DNA of 64,000 bases from Bdellovibrionia bacterium (GTDB lineage Bacteria; Bdellovibrionota; Bdellovibrionia; Bdellovibrionales; JAGQZY01). Location: assembly GCA_030427805.1 (NCBI GenBank), contig JAUICP010000003.1, forward strand, positions 443,758-507,757, read 5' to 3'. Made by a program: the position numbers and the translations under genes. The notes below the pieces were generated by a model, which did no database searches, was not told where the DNA came from, and saw only the letters and a program-made list of their open reading frames with translations. This document shows positions 23,920-32,187 of this stretch, piece by piece. The number at the start of each line of letters is the position of its first letter. Position 1 is the stretch's first letter.

Positions 23920-24610
23920 TCCCCATACTTACTATGAAAAGAAAAAATTACACCCCATTGATATCGACATTAGTAATTGCAAGCGCTGCAAACGACTCAT
24001 CAATTATTGTTCGAAGGTTGCCCAAGAAAAGCGAAAGTCTTTTGAAGATTGGGATTACTGGGGCAAACCCGTTCCCAATTTCGGAGATTACAGAGCGAAG
24101 TTAATAATCTTAGGATTGGCCCCGGCAGCCCATGGAGCGAATCGCACCGGACAAATGTTTACGGGTGACAACAGCGGGCTCTGGCTTTTTCGAGCCCTCC
24201 ATCGCGCTGGTTTTGCAAACAAAGAAAATGCGAAAAGTTTAAAGGACAATTTAAAACTCAAGAATGCATTGATCACTTCGGTCTGCCATTGTGCTCCCCC
24301 TGCCAATAAACCTACAGCTAAAGAAATCGCAAACTGCGCAAGTTATCTTAAAGAAAGTCTCGAAGTCACAAAACCCAAAGTATTTCTCGCCCTGGGCGGA
24401 ATCGCGTGGAAAGAGCTCTTTCGTTTTTTAAAAAACGAAGGCCTGTGGACCCAAGCCTATCCGAAGTTTGCTCACAACTCAGTGGTAAAGCTAAATAAAA
24501 ATCAAATCGCTCTTAGCAGTTATCATCCAAGCCAACACAACACATTTACCGGGCGTCTCACTGAAGACATGTTTGATGAAGTTTTCGCAACGGCCAAGAA
24601 ACATATTTGA
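23912..24610 (+). CDS. udgB: Type-5 uracil-DNA glycosylase (UdgB)
   Basis: The 232-residue protein has four front cysteines in the CKRCKRL...C pattern plus later Cys (CHCAPP), typical of the [4Fe-4S] glycosylases. Motif A reads LGLAPAAHGANRTGQMFTGD, the hallmark of family 5 as opposed to family 4 (GEAPG), and motif B is SYHPSQHNTFTGRL. It removes uracil, and in known members also hypoxanthine and other deaminated bases, from DNA at the start of base-excision repair. Its ATG lies inside the end of the ferredoxin gene. It ends two bases before the stop of the converging RND gene, so there is no room for a terminator between them. Confidence 0.9.
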   Translation: MINPHTYYEKKKLHPIDIDISNCKRCKRLINYCSKVAQEKRKSFEDWDYWGKPVPNFGDYRAKLIILGLAPAAHGANRTGQMFTGDNSGLWLFRALHRAGFANKENAKSLKDNLKLKNALITSVCHCAPPANKPTAKEIANCASYLKESLEVTKPKVFLALGGIAWKELFRFLKNEGLWTQAYPKFAHNSVVKLNKNQIALSSYHPSQHNTFTGRLTEDMFDEVFATAKKHI

Positions 24611-24612
24611 CC

Positions 24613-27600
24613 CTAGGACTTAACTCCCAGGGCCAATTTTTCCTCGTCACTCAATTCACCGGTCTCTTCTTTAGCTCTACCCACCACAACTCCAAAAATT
24701 CCAAGAATATCGTCGAGAATGGCAATGGCCACTGGTATTACAAAAACAGTCATAAACGCGCCGAAGAAAATTCCCCAGCCCAGAGCTAAGGCGACTGGGA
24801 CTACGAACGGATCAAGTCCGCCAAGGCCATAGGCCGTCGGCAAAAGACCGCAAACCGTCGTGATCGTCGTCAGAAAAATGGGCCTTATTCGCATGCGAGC
24901 GGCATCAATAATACTCTGAACGAGATCCACACCTTCTTTTCTCTCCTGGTTAACGAAATCAACAAAAACGATTGCGTTGTTTACAACAACCCCTGAAAGG
25001 GCAACAGCCCCCAATAAAGCCATAAAGCTCAAAGGCTCACCGTGAAAAAAGAACGTCCAGACAACACCACAAAGTCCCAGTGGAACTGAGACCAAGACTA
25101 AGAATGGCTGAAAGACATTCTTAAAGAGGAGAATCAAAAGAAAGTAAATCATCATGATCGCTAAAACGAAGGCTCGAAAGAGACTCATCATACTTTCTTG
25201 GGTGTCAAAATCTTCTCCACCAAAAGAAACACTCAACTCAGGGAACTTTTCTTTAAACTGAGCAAGATTCTTTTTAATTGCTTCAGAAATCTGGGTCGCA
25301 GTCGATACTTCAGTATCGACCTCACCCGTAATACGGATCTCTCGTTTATTATTCTCATGGGTCAATCGCTCAATACCCTGACTTTTTTCAAACTTAGCAA
25401 TGCTTGAAAGTGAAACCAAGTTCCCCACGCGGTTGGGTATCTTTAAATTACTGAGTGAATCAACTTTATTTCGATCCCCTTTTTCAAGAAGGACTCTTAC
25501 GTCGATTTCTTCATCGAGTTGAGTAATACTCGTAGCAACAATCCCCTCAAAGGCCGCTCGAACCGTATTTCCAATTTCCGCGACACTCAAACCCGCAGCA
25601 CTGGCCTCAACACTATTGACCCGAACAACAACCTCTTCCTTACCAAGCGAATAACTGTCCGTTAAATCAGAGACTCCATCGAGACCAGAGATAAAGCTCT
25701 TCATTTCTTCAGAACCGGCCAATATATTTTCGTAAGACTCACCTTGAATTCCCACACTAATTGGCTTACCCACCGGAGGCCCTGGATTGATTCTTTGAAA
25801 GACAACTTTCAAGGGCGCAGTATCTCCAATATTGGTTCTAATTTCTTCGAGAATTTCTTTTGCTTCTCGCTCTCGATCGACTTCTGGCGTGAGAAAAACC
25901 ATAATCTGGGCGTATTGACTTCCTCTTTTGGTATTTGGGTCGTCTACACTCTGCTGCTGAATACCAATCGTCGTCACAAAACTCTCAAGTTCAGACTTTT
26001 TAACTCTTTCTGTAACAACTTTTTCTAGGGGCTTCATCAAACGAGCCGTTTCATTGAGACCCGTTCCCACGGGCGCTTCGGCCTTGATCATAAAAGCTTC
26101 TACACCATCAGGAGGAAAGAGAATGAACTTAACCTTAGTAACTGCAAGGACCCCAGTCACAACGATAAAGGCGAGTACGCCAACGACCATGACATATCTA
26201 AAACGGATCAACTTTTCCAAGACGGTCAGGTAATTACCAACAACATACTTCTTCCATAGGGCATCAGTCTTATGGGTCAGCTTATTACTTATCTCTAGGG
26301 TACCTTCTTCGGTTTTGCGCGGGCGAATCCATCGTCCAATATGGTAGGGCAAGATAAAGAAACATTCAGCCAAGCTAAAAAGAAGGGCCATAATAACGGC
26401 GTAGGGGATGTAGCGAATAAATTTTCCAAAAATCCCTGTCATTATCATCAGAGGGTAAAAGGCCATAACCGTCGTCAGTACTGAAGCAAGGACCGCCGGC
26501 CAAATTTGCTGTGTTCCCAAGGTCGCAGCCTTAAGCGGACTAATGCCCTTTTCCATGTAGCGGACGGAGTTCTCCATGACGACCACGGCATCATCCACCA
26601 GCATACCTATGACGATGATTAGCCCCATCATCGTTATCAGGTTCAGTCCCGCCCCCTCCGTATAGAAATAAAAGAGCGTTGCAAAAAAGGCGAATGGAAT
26701 TCCGATGGCGGTAACAGCCGCGACCCGAAACGGCAGAAAGAAAGACAGAAACAGAAGCACGAGTCCAAGACCGATAATTAAATTATTGGTCAAAACTCCA
26801 AGTCTCCGTCGAATGAAATTAGAGAGATCATTAACGTATGAAATCTCCATTCGCGAATCGAGAGTTTTCTTGTATTCGTCGACTTCTTCTTTAACTTTAT
26901 CAACGAGCCTAACGGCATCGCCGCGCTCTTTTTTGAGTACGGTCAGGCGAATCGATCTCTTCGCATTTGTATTATTGTACAAAGTTGCTTTTTCTAGCTG
27001 CAAACTCACCGTGGCAACATCACCAATTCGGACCGCTTCTCCCAAGTCGTTGGCCCGAACCACAGTACTCTCCACACCGCGAACATCTTCAAAGTCACCG
27101 ACAGTCCTCACAATCAAGTCGCTCGAAAGTTGGGCTTCGGTTGACTCCCTTTCAATAACTCCACCGGGAATCGAAATGTTTTGCCCTTGCAGGGCTAAAA
27201 TTAAGTCATTAAGGGATAACTGATATCTCGAAAGCTTCTCCGGCAGAGCCTCAACTTTTATTTCAAAGTCCCGCAAACCACTATAAGAAACCCGCGCAAC
27301 ATCGGGTAAAGCTTCAATAATCTTCTCTAATTTTTTTGCCTCAGCACGGATTTTCTCTTCAGAGACTTCACCGCCAATGGCGACCTCGATAATAGGTACG
27401 AGGCTTGAGTCAATGGCATTAACATCAGGATCTTCTGCGCCCTCGGGAACATCAAATCGATCGACGACTTCATCGACATCGACTTTTGCTTCTTCTTGGG
27501 AAGTCACATCGGGGTCGAGTTGCAAGACTATATAGGAACGACTCTCCTGGCTCGTCGAGGTCATTTTTTTAATGCCATCAATCTCTTTAAGGTCACGTTC

Positions 27601-27804
27601 AATGGGGTTCGTTATTAGTTTTTCAGTTTCCTCAGCAGTGGCTCCCGGAAAAATTGTGGAGACGACAATAATGTCGTAGTCCACATTCGGAAAGACTTCT
27701 CTGCGAATCAAGATTGCAGCGGCAATTCCGACGATCAAAACGAAGACCGTCGCTAGGTCTGCAAAAACACCCTCTTTAGTAAAAAAAGCAATTATCTTAC
27801 TCAC
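24613..27804 (-). CDS. RND-family efflux transporter (AcrB/HAE-like inner-membrane subunit)
   Basis: At 1063 residues it has the usual RND length and two-fold layout: a membrane helix, porter region, helices 2-6, then the same again. The first half has FPGATAEETEKLITNPIE and GMLVDDAVVVMENSV, with the two Asp of helix 4 that carry protons. In helix 10 the sequence is SGVVVNNAIVFVDFVN, with Asn where AcrB has its Lys, as in many MdtB/C-type relatives. It pumps a substrate outward using the proton gradient; small hydrophobic compounds are likely but not proven. The start overlaps the TolC-like gene by 8 bp. No periplasmic adaptor gene is next to it. Confidence 0.92.
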   Translation of the reverse strand: MSKIIAFFTKEGVFADLATVFVLIVGIAAAILIRREVFPNVDYDIIVVSTIFPGATAEETEKLITNPIERDLKEIDGIKKMTSTSQESRSYIVLQLDPDVTSQEEAKVDVDEVVDRFDVPEGAEDPDVNAIDSSLVPIIEVAIGGEVSEEKIRAEAKKLEKIIEALPDVARVSYSGLRDFEIKVEALPEKLSRYQLSLNDLILALQGQNISIPGGVIERESTEAQLSSDLIVRTVGDFEDVRGVESTVVRANDLGEAVRIGDVATVSLQLEKATLYNNTNAKRSIRLTVLKKERGDAVRLVDKVKEEVDEYKKTLDSRMEISYVNDLSNFIRRRLGVLTNNLIIGLGLVLLFLSFFLPFRVAAVTAIGIPFAFFATLFYFYTEGAGLNLITMMGLIIVIGMLVDDAVVVMENSVRYMEKGISPLKAATLGTQQIWPAVLASVLTTVMAFYPLMIMTGIFGKFIRYIPYAVIMALLFSLAECFFILPYHIGRWIRPRKTEEGTLEISNKLTHKTDALWKKYVVGNYLTVLEKLIRFRYVMVVGVLAFIVVTGVLAVTKVKFILFPPDGVEAFMIKAEAPVGTGLNETARLMKPLEKVVTERVKKSELESFVTTIGIQQQSVDDPNTKRGSQYAQIMVFLTPEVDREREAKEILEEIRTNIGDTAPLKVVFQRINPGPPVGKPISVGIQGESYENILAGSEEMKSFISGLDGVSDLTDSYSLGKEEVVVRVNSVEASAAGLSVAEIGNTVRAAFEGIVATSITQLDEEIDVRVLLEKGDRNKVDSLSNLKIPNRVGNLVSLSSIAKFEKSQGIERLTHENNKREIRITGEVDTEVSTATQISEAIKKNLAQFKEKFPELSVSFGGEDFDTQESMMSLFRAFVLAIMMIYFLLILLFKNVFQPFLVLVSVPLGLCGVVWTFFFHGEPLSFMALLGAVALSGVVVNNAIVFVDFVNQERKEGVDLVQSIIDAARMRIRPIFLTTITTVCGLLPTAYGLGGLDPFVVPVALALGWGIFFGAFMTVFVIPVAIAILDDILGIFGVVVGRAKEETGELSDEEKLALGVKS

Positions 27805-29365
27805 CCGCTTGCTCCTTAAGGGTTTGCATAACGTAATTTTCTAAATTCCCAGCGAGAGCCTTAATCTCCCACGCGACTTTTCTCACTTCTGCTAAACCAT
27901 TTCGATAGGTCAATTCAGCAAAAACCAAGTCATTCTGCGCCTGAATCACATTAAAAGCGGGGATTCTTCCTACACCAAATCGTCGCTCTTCAAGTTTCGC
28001 TCTCTGCTGTTGGTGAAGCATCGCTTGTTTAAGACTTTTAATATTTCTTTCGATGCGAAATAGGTTTTTACACGCATTGATCCAATCAATATTTTGATTC
28101 GATGACGATTGCTCATAAAGAGTTTGCGCTCGCATATTGTTCGCCTTAGCTCTTTGCAGGTCGGCTCTCTCTTTGAAGGATTCAATATTCCACTTCATAC
28201 TCAAACCGACAGTCAGTCCGGGAGTGCGAACTTTCGTGAATTCTTCAAAACTTTCGGCTCGGTCAGGATCAACACCATTGGATGTTCCAATAAATTGAAA
28301 CTGGAGTTGAGGATTGTGGTAGTTGCTCGCTCGCTGAAGAATCTTTTCACTAGCAAGAGCCTGCCTCTTAAGTTTGACGAGGCCCGCTCGGGTCAAGGGA
28401 GCCGGATTTAACTGAGATTCGCTTCCACACAATCTTTTCGAGTCTTGAACGGGCTCGTCGAGAGCCAATGGAATCTTAGCAGGATCAATATCGAGCCAGG
28501 TCTCTGGAAATTTCAGAGATGTAGCAAGGGCTCTCCATATATTGGCAAGGTCTTGTCTGGCTTGGGAGACTTCATTCTCAGCATTGATTGCCGAACTCTT
28601 AATCTGTAAGAAATCCGGTCTCTCGGTAGTTCCTCGATTGAGCTTTTTGCGACTAATTCGCAGGAGTCGTTGATTGGCTTCAAGGTTTTTTTGAGTTGCG
28701 ACCAACCGAGCTTGAGAAACCCAAGCTTGGTAATAGAGTTGATTCAGTTGAATGACAAACTCTGTTGCCCCTTCTAGAAACTGGGCTTCAAGGGCTTTTT
28801 TCTGCAATTCTCCGGCATCCAACAAGAGGTCCGTAGATCGTCCCAAAAAGTCCTGCAATAAATCCTGGGCTAGAGTAATTTGCCCGCGACTCTCATTGTA
28901 TTCACTGGCCGGAAACACGCCAAACTGAACATCTCCATCTGTATTTTGAAATTCAAAACTTAATGAGGTTCCCGTCGAAAAGTACTTTGAGATTCCCACC
29001 TTGTATTGTTCCGTTTGAATTCGCGTGGTCGAAAGAGCATTTAATGGCTCTGAACGATCATCGTGAACCCCAAGGCTGGCATCAAAAGTCCAATCAAGTA
29101 ATTGAAGACTCTCAAAATAGACAGCGTCTTTCTCAATTTGGTCGGCCGTGATAATTTTAAATTGATCCGAAACGCCAATGGCTCTCTTTAATATGAGATC
29201 CATATTAATTCGCTGCTGGGGAAGCGAAGTAATTAAGGCTGCTGCATCCTTAGGAACGCTATTCAAAATTTTCTTATCGGCCTTTACATTGACCCGTTCT
29301 TTTTCTGTGATGGCCAGGGATTGGAGAGAAAAAACTAGGATTATCAAAAAAAGCCAAGCTTTCAT
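27797..29365 (-). CDS. TolC-family outer-membrane efflux protein
   Basis: A signal peptide (MKAWLFLIILVFSLQSLA-IT) is followed by about 500 residues with two similar long helical coiled halves and strand segments, the TolC layout. Stretches such as LEANQRLLRISRKKLNRGTTERPDFLQIKSS and the second-half ERRFGVGRIPAFNVIQAQNDL (quoted in parts: KLNRGTTERPDFLQ, RRFGVGRIPAFNVIQAQ) are the repeated helix-turn region typical of the family. It would form the trimeric exit tunnel for the RND pump whose gene it overlaps. GGGGGAC precedes the ATG. It lies 79 bp after the pstS gene on the same strand, perhaps the same transcript. Confidence 0.9.
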   Translation of the reverse strand: MKAWLFLIILVFSLQSLAITEKERVNVKADKKILNSVPKDAAALITSLPQQRINMDLILKRAIGVSDQFKIITADQIEKDAVYFESLQLLDWTFDASLGVHDDRSEPLNALSTTRIQTEQYKVGISKYFSTGTSLSFEFQNTDGDVQFGVFPASEYNESRGQITLAQDLLQDFLGRSTDLLLDAGELQKKALEAQFLEGATEFVIQLNQLYYQAWVSQARLVATQKNLEANQRLLRISRKKLNRGTTERPDFLQIKSSAINAENEVSQARQDLANIWRALATSLKFPETWLDIDPAKIPLALDEPVQDSKRLCGSESQLNPAPLTRAGLVKLKRQALASEKILQRASNYHNPQLQFQFIGTSNGVDPDRAESFEEFTKVRTPGLTVGLSMKWNIESFKERADLQRAKANNMRAQTLYEQSSSNQNIDWINACKNLFRIERNIKSLKQAMLHQQQRAKLEERRFGVGRIPAFNVIQAQNDLVFAELTYRNGLAEVRKVAWEIKALAGNLENYVMQTLKEQAGE

Positions 29366-29444
29366 TATGTCCCCCTTTGAGGATGAAAAACTTGGCCATC
29401 TTAGCGCCAGAAGGGCTATTTAACAAATACCCAATTGTTTTAAA

Positions 29445-30488
29445 TTATTGAAGACTTGCCGTCTTTATTGGCTTCTCATTAACGCCATTAATTTTCGCCT
29501 TCACTTTCTCAACGAGAGCCTTAGGGAGCGGCGCATAAGAAAGCTGGCTGGCCATCTTTTGCCCCTCGTCCATGGCCCAAACAAGAAAGTCTCTGAGAAC
29601 TATTGCTTTCTCTTTAGGCATATCCTTGTAAATCAAAATATAAGTAAATGCTGAGATGGGATAGGCTCCCTTGCCAGCGGGCTCAGTGATTGAAACACGG
29701 AAGTCCTCAGGCATGGTCTTTACAAAGGACTCGGCGGCCATGGACACAGACTGAGTGCTTGGCGCGATGAATTCTCCTGCGGCATTTTTGATCGCAGCAA
29801 CAGCCAATTTATTCTGAGCCGCGTAGTTGTATTCAATATATCCGATCGATCCAGGGGTATTGGCTATTTGGCCTGCCACTCCAGGGTTTCCTTTTCCACC
29901 GAGGCCCGTTGGCCATCTGACGGCTTTGGCTGTTCCAACAGTCTTTTTCCATCGTGGACTGACCTTGGCTAAATAGTCTGTAAAGACATAGGTCGTCCCA
30001 CTGGAATCTGATCTGCGGACGACAACGATAGATTTTTGCGGAAGCTTCGCGCTTTTATTCAAGGCCTGAATTTCAGCGTGGTTCCACTCTTTAATTTCGC
30101 CCATGAAGATTTTGGCAAGAACAGCTCCATCTAACTTAAGAGATTCTTTCAAGCCGGGAACATTGTAACTGACCACAACAGAACCTAGAACAGTCGGAAT
30201 ATGGATGATTGGCGATTGGCTTTTTTTGAGTTCACGCTCTCTCATTGGAGCATCACTGGCTCCAAAATCTACGGTCTTAGCGAGAAGCTGTCGAATTCCC
30301 CCACCACTGCCGATCATTTGGTAATTGATTTCAACATCAGGGTTTTTCTTATTATACTCAGCAAACCATTTTGAATAGATCGGATACGGGAAACTCGCAC
30401 CAGCCCCAGTTAGCATTTTGGTATCAGCTGAAGCAGAAACCGAAATAAGCAAGGTAAAGAGAACCTTAATAATTAGAGAACTTTTCAT
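29445..30488 (-). CDS. pstS: Phosphate-binding protein PstS
   Basis: The signal peptide MKSSLIIKVLFTLLISVSASA precedes TKMLTGAGASFPYPIYSKW, then MIGSGGGIRQL, DFGASDAPM and RRSDSSGTTYVFTDYL, the phosphate-contact loops of PstS. At 347 residues it is full length. It binds phosphate in the periplasm for the PstCAB importer. The pstCAB and phoU genes are not adjacent, so this copy stands apart from its transporter. AAAGGGG lies before the ATG. The gene is divergent from ppx, with a possible Pho box between, and the neighbours downstream of ppx make and split polyphosphate. Confidence 0.92.
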   Translation of the reverse strand: MKSSLIIKVLFTLLISVSASADTKMLTGAGASFPYPIYSKWFAEYNKKNPDVEINYQMIGSGGGIRQLLAKTVDFGASDAPMRERELKKSQSPIIHIPTVLGSVVVSYNVPGLKESLKLDGAVLAKIFMGEIKEWNHAEIQALNKSAKLPQKSIVVVRRSDSSGTTYVFTDYLAKVSPRWKKTVGTAKAVRWPTGLGGKGNPGVAGQIANTPGSIGYIEYNYAAQNKLAVAAIKNAAGEFIAPSTQSVSMAAESFVKTMPEDFRVSITEPAGKGAYPISAFTYILIYKDMPKEKAIVLRDFLVWAMDEGQKMASQLSYAPLPKALVEKVKAKINGVNEKPIKTASLQ

Positions 30489-30536
30489 CGAAAACCCCTT
30501 TCTTAAGAAAGATTTACCCCAGTCCGAGCTATTTTC

Positions 30537-30554
30537 ATGTCAGGATTCCGTCAA
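30537..30554 (+). promoter_or_regulatory. Possible Pho box between pstS and ppx
   Basis: GTCA occurs twice with an 11-bp period (30539-30542 and 30550-30553) in the context ATGTCAG-GATT-CCGTCAA. This matches the spacing and core of PhoB sites (two CTGTCAT-like heptamers four bases apart) but not their full consensus. The location, between two phosphate-metabolism genes, is the main support. Confidence 0.3.
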
Positions 30555-30632
30555 GATCCCAATATTCCCGATCTGGACTGACTCAAGTCATCATGATTGA
30601 ATGACGGAACGTATAGTGCTTTAATGAACTAG

Positions 30633-31598
30633 ATGAAAGTCGCTGCTATTGATGCTGGCTCAAATGCTGTCCGGCTCCTTATCGGAGAACGGGACGCTCT
30701 AGGTGGCATCCATATAATAGACAAATACCGAGAACCGATTCGCCTTGGGAAAGACGTTTTTTCTAAGGGAGAGATTCGCAAAAAGACGATTGATCGGCTC
30801 CTGACTGCCTTTAAGAAGTTCCGCAAGGTCATAGATAGCGAACAGGTAGATTTGGTCTATGCCGTTGCCACTTCAGCCATGCGTGAAGCTCAAAATAACA
30901 AGAAAATTTGCGAACTATTGCTCGAAGAAACCGGCATTCAACTCAAAATTATTTCTGGTGACCAAGAGGCTCAGCTCGTTCATGCGGCCATTGCCTCTAA
31001 CCGTGATGTCAGCAAAGATCCCATGGGTCTGATCGATATCGGTGGGGGCTCTGTCGAAGTGGGGTTTTCACAAAACTCAAAATTACTTGCCCGCAAAAGT
31101 TTTCCCTTTGGAACCGTTCGACTCCTGCAATTAATGAACGAAAACAACCTTAAAGAGAGTGATATTGGTAAGTATCTCGACAAGAATGCAGGGAATATTG
31201 AAACCTATATAGAAGACGAAGCCCCTGGCAAGCCAATAGAAATGGTCGTTGGCACTGGTGGAAATATGGAATGTATGGGACGACTTCGGGTTGTACTTTT
31301 GCAAAAAAGTTCCATGTACGAAATTTATTACGATGAACTTAAAGAACTACAAAAGTCCATTGTAGAAATGTCAGTAAAAGATCGCATTCAATATCTTCGT
31401 CTCCGTGCGGACCGAGCCGACGTCATATACCCTGCAATTATGGTAACTCTAAAAATTATGAAACACATGGGAGCTAAGAAACTCTGCCTCCCTAACGTTG
31501 GACTTAAAGAAGGGCTTCTTCTGGACGCCTTTAATAGCCTGAGTAGCGAGTTTGGCTCTGAAACCTACTCTGGAAGAGAAGCACTTCACTACCAATAA
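30633..31598 (+). CDS. ppx: Exopolyphosphatase / guanosine pentaphosphatase (Ppx/GppA family)
   Basis: The 321-residue protein has the ASKHA-fold motifs of the family: AAIDAGSNAVRLLIGE at the N-terminus, VATSAMREAQN around residue 90, GLIDIGGGSVEVGF around 135 and VGTGGNMECMGR around 210. It stops where the catalytic core of Ppx/GppA ends and lacks the C-terminal HD-like half of long enzymes. The expected reaction is release of phosphate from the end of polyphosphate, or from pppGpp. A TATAGT box lies about 16 bp upstream of the ATG and the ribosome site is weak. The converging genes encode SixA and Ppk1. Confidence 0.9.
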   Translation: MKVAAIDAGSNAVRLLIGERDALGGIHIIDKYREPIRLGKDVFSKGEIRKKTIDRLLTAFKKFRKVIDSEQVDLVYAVATSAMREAQNNKKICELLLEETGIQLKIISGDQEAQLVHAAIASNRDVSKDPMGLIDIGGGSVEVGFSQNSKLLARKSFPFGTVRLLQLMNENNLKESDIGKYLDKNAGNIETYIEDEAPGKPIEMVVGTGGNMECMGRLRVVLLQKSSMYEIYYDELKELQKSIVEMSVKDRIQYLRLRADRADVIYPAIMVTLKIMKHMGAKKLCLPNVGLKEGLLLDAFNSLSSEFGSETYSGREALHYQ

Positions 31599-31650
31599 TG
31601 AGCTGACCCAGAAGAGCTAAAGCTAATTTCTTTTTAATTAAGAGATTTTT

Positions 31651-32187
31651 TCAGTCGTCTCTCTTTGGGCGCTCGGCAAGATTACGCAACTGCCTTGGAC
31701 GCAATAACCACTCTAACTGAAAGTGAGTCTTTTCGAGGGGATTATAACTTTGAAAACAAGCCGCTCCTGCCTTTTTAAAGGTAAATAGGGCCCGTTCCTC
31801 GCCGGTCAAAAGATAACCCGAGAGTAAACTCAAATGGGGTTCATGCCCCACAAAGCAAACTTCGAAATCATCAGGATCTTCACAATCAATTTGCTTTAAA
31901 TAATCAATGAAACTTTCATAGGGACTCGTCGGTCGCATCACTTCACTGACTTTGTAGTCGGCCTTTGGAAAAACTTCCCGCAAAAAATCCGCCGTTTGAA
32001 CAGCTCTCACCAAGGGGGATGTTACGATCAAATCGAGTTTAGGTTCGATTTTCCTTAAAGCGAGAGCCGCCCGCGCCATTCGATTCCGCCCCTTTTCGAC
32101 TAAAGGTCTCTCGTCATCATTTTTACTATGTCTTGCGAATTCCAATCGATCCATGGCAATACCATGGCGAAAAAGCATAACTCTCAC
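31651..32187 (-). CDS. sixA: SixA-type phosphohistidine phosphatase
   Basis: The protein begins MRVMLFRHGIAMDR, with the catalytic RHG of the histidine phosphatase superfamily, continues with ERPLVEKGRNRM and VTSPLVRAVQTADFL, and has the second histidine in FVGHEPHLSLL. The 178 residues are in the short SixA class. Known SixA proteins remove phosphate from histidine on signalling or phosphotransfer proteins. The ATG overlaps the stop of the polyphosphate kinase gene (ATGA), so the two are coupled. Because Ppk1 works through a phosphohistidine, the kinase itself or its product pathway is a possible target; this is inference from position. Confidence 0.9.
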   Translation of the reverse strand: MRVMLFRHGIAMDRLEFARHSKNDDERPLVEKGRNRMARAALALRKIEPKLDLIVTSPLVRAVQTADFLREVFPKADYKVSEVMRPTSPYESFIDYLKQIDCEDPDDFEVCFVGHEPHLSLLSGYLLTGEERALFTFKKAGAACFQSYNPLEKTHFQLEWLLRPRQLRNLAERPKRDD

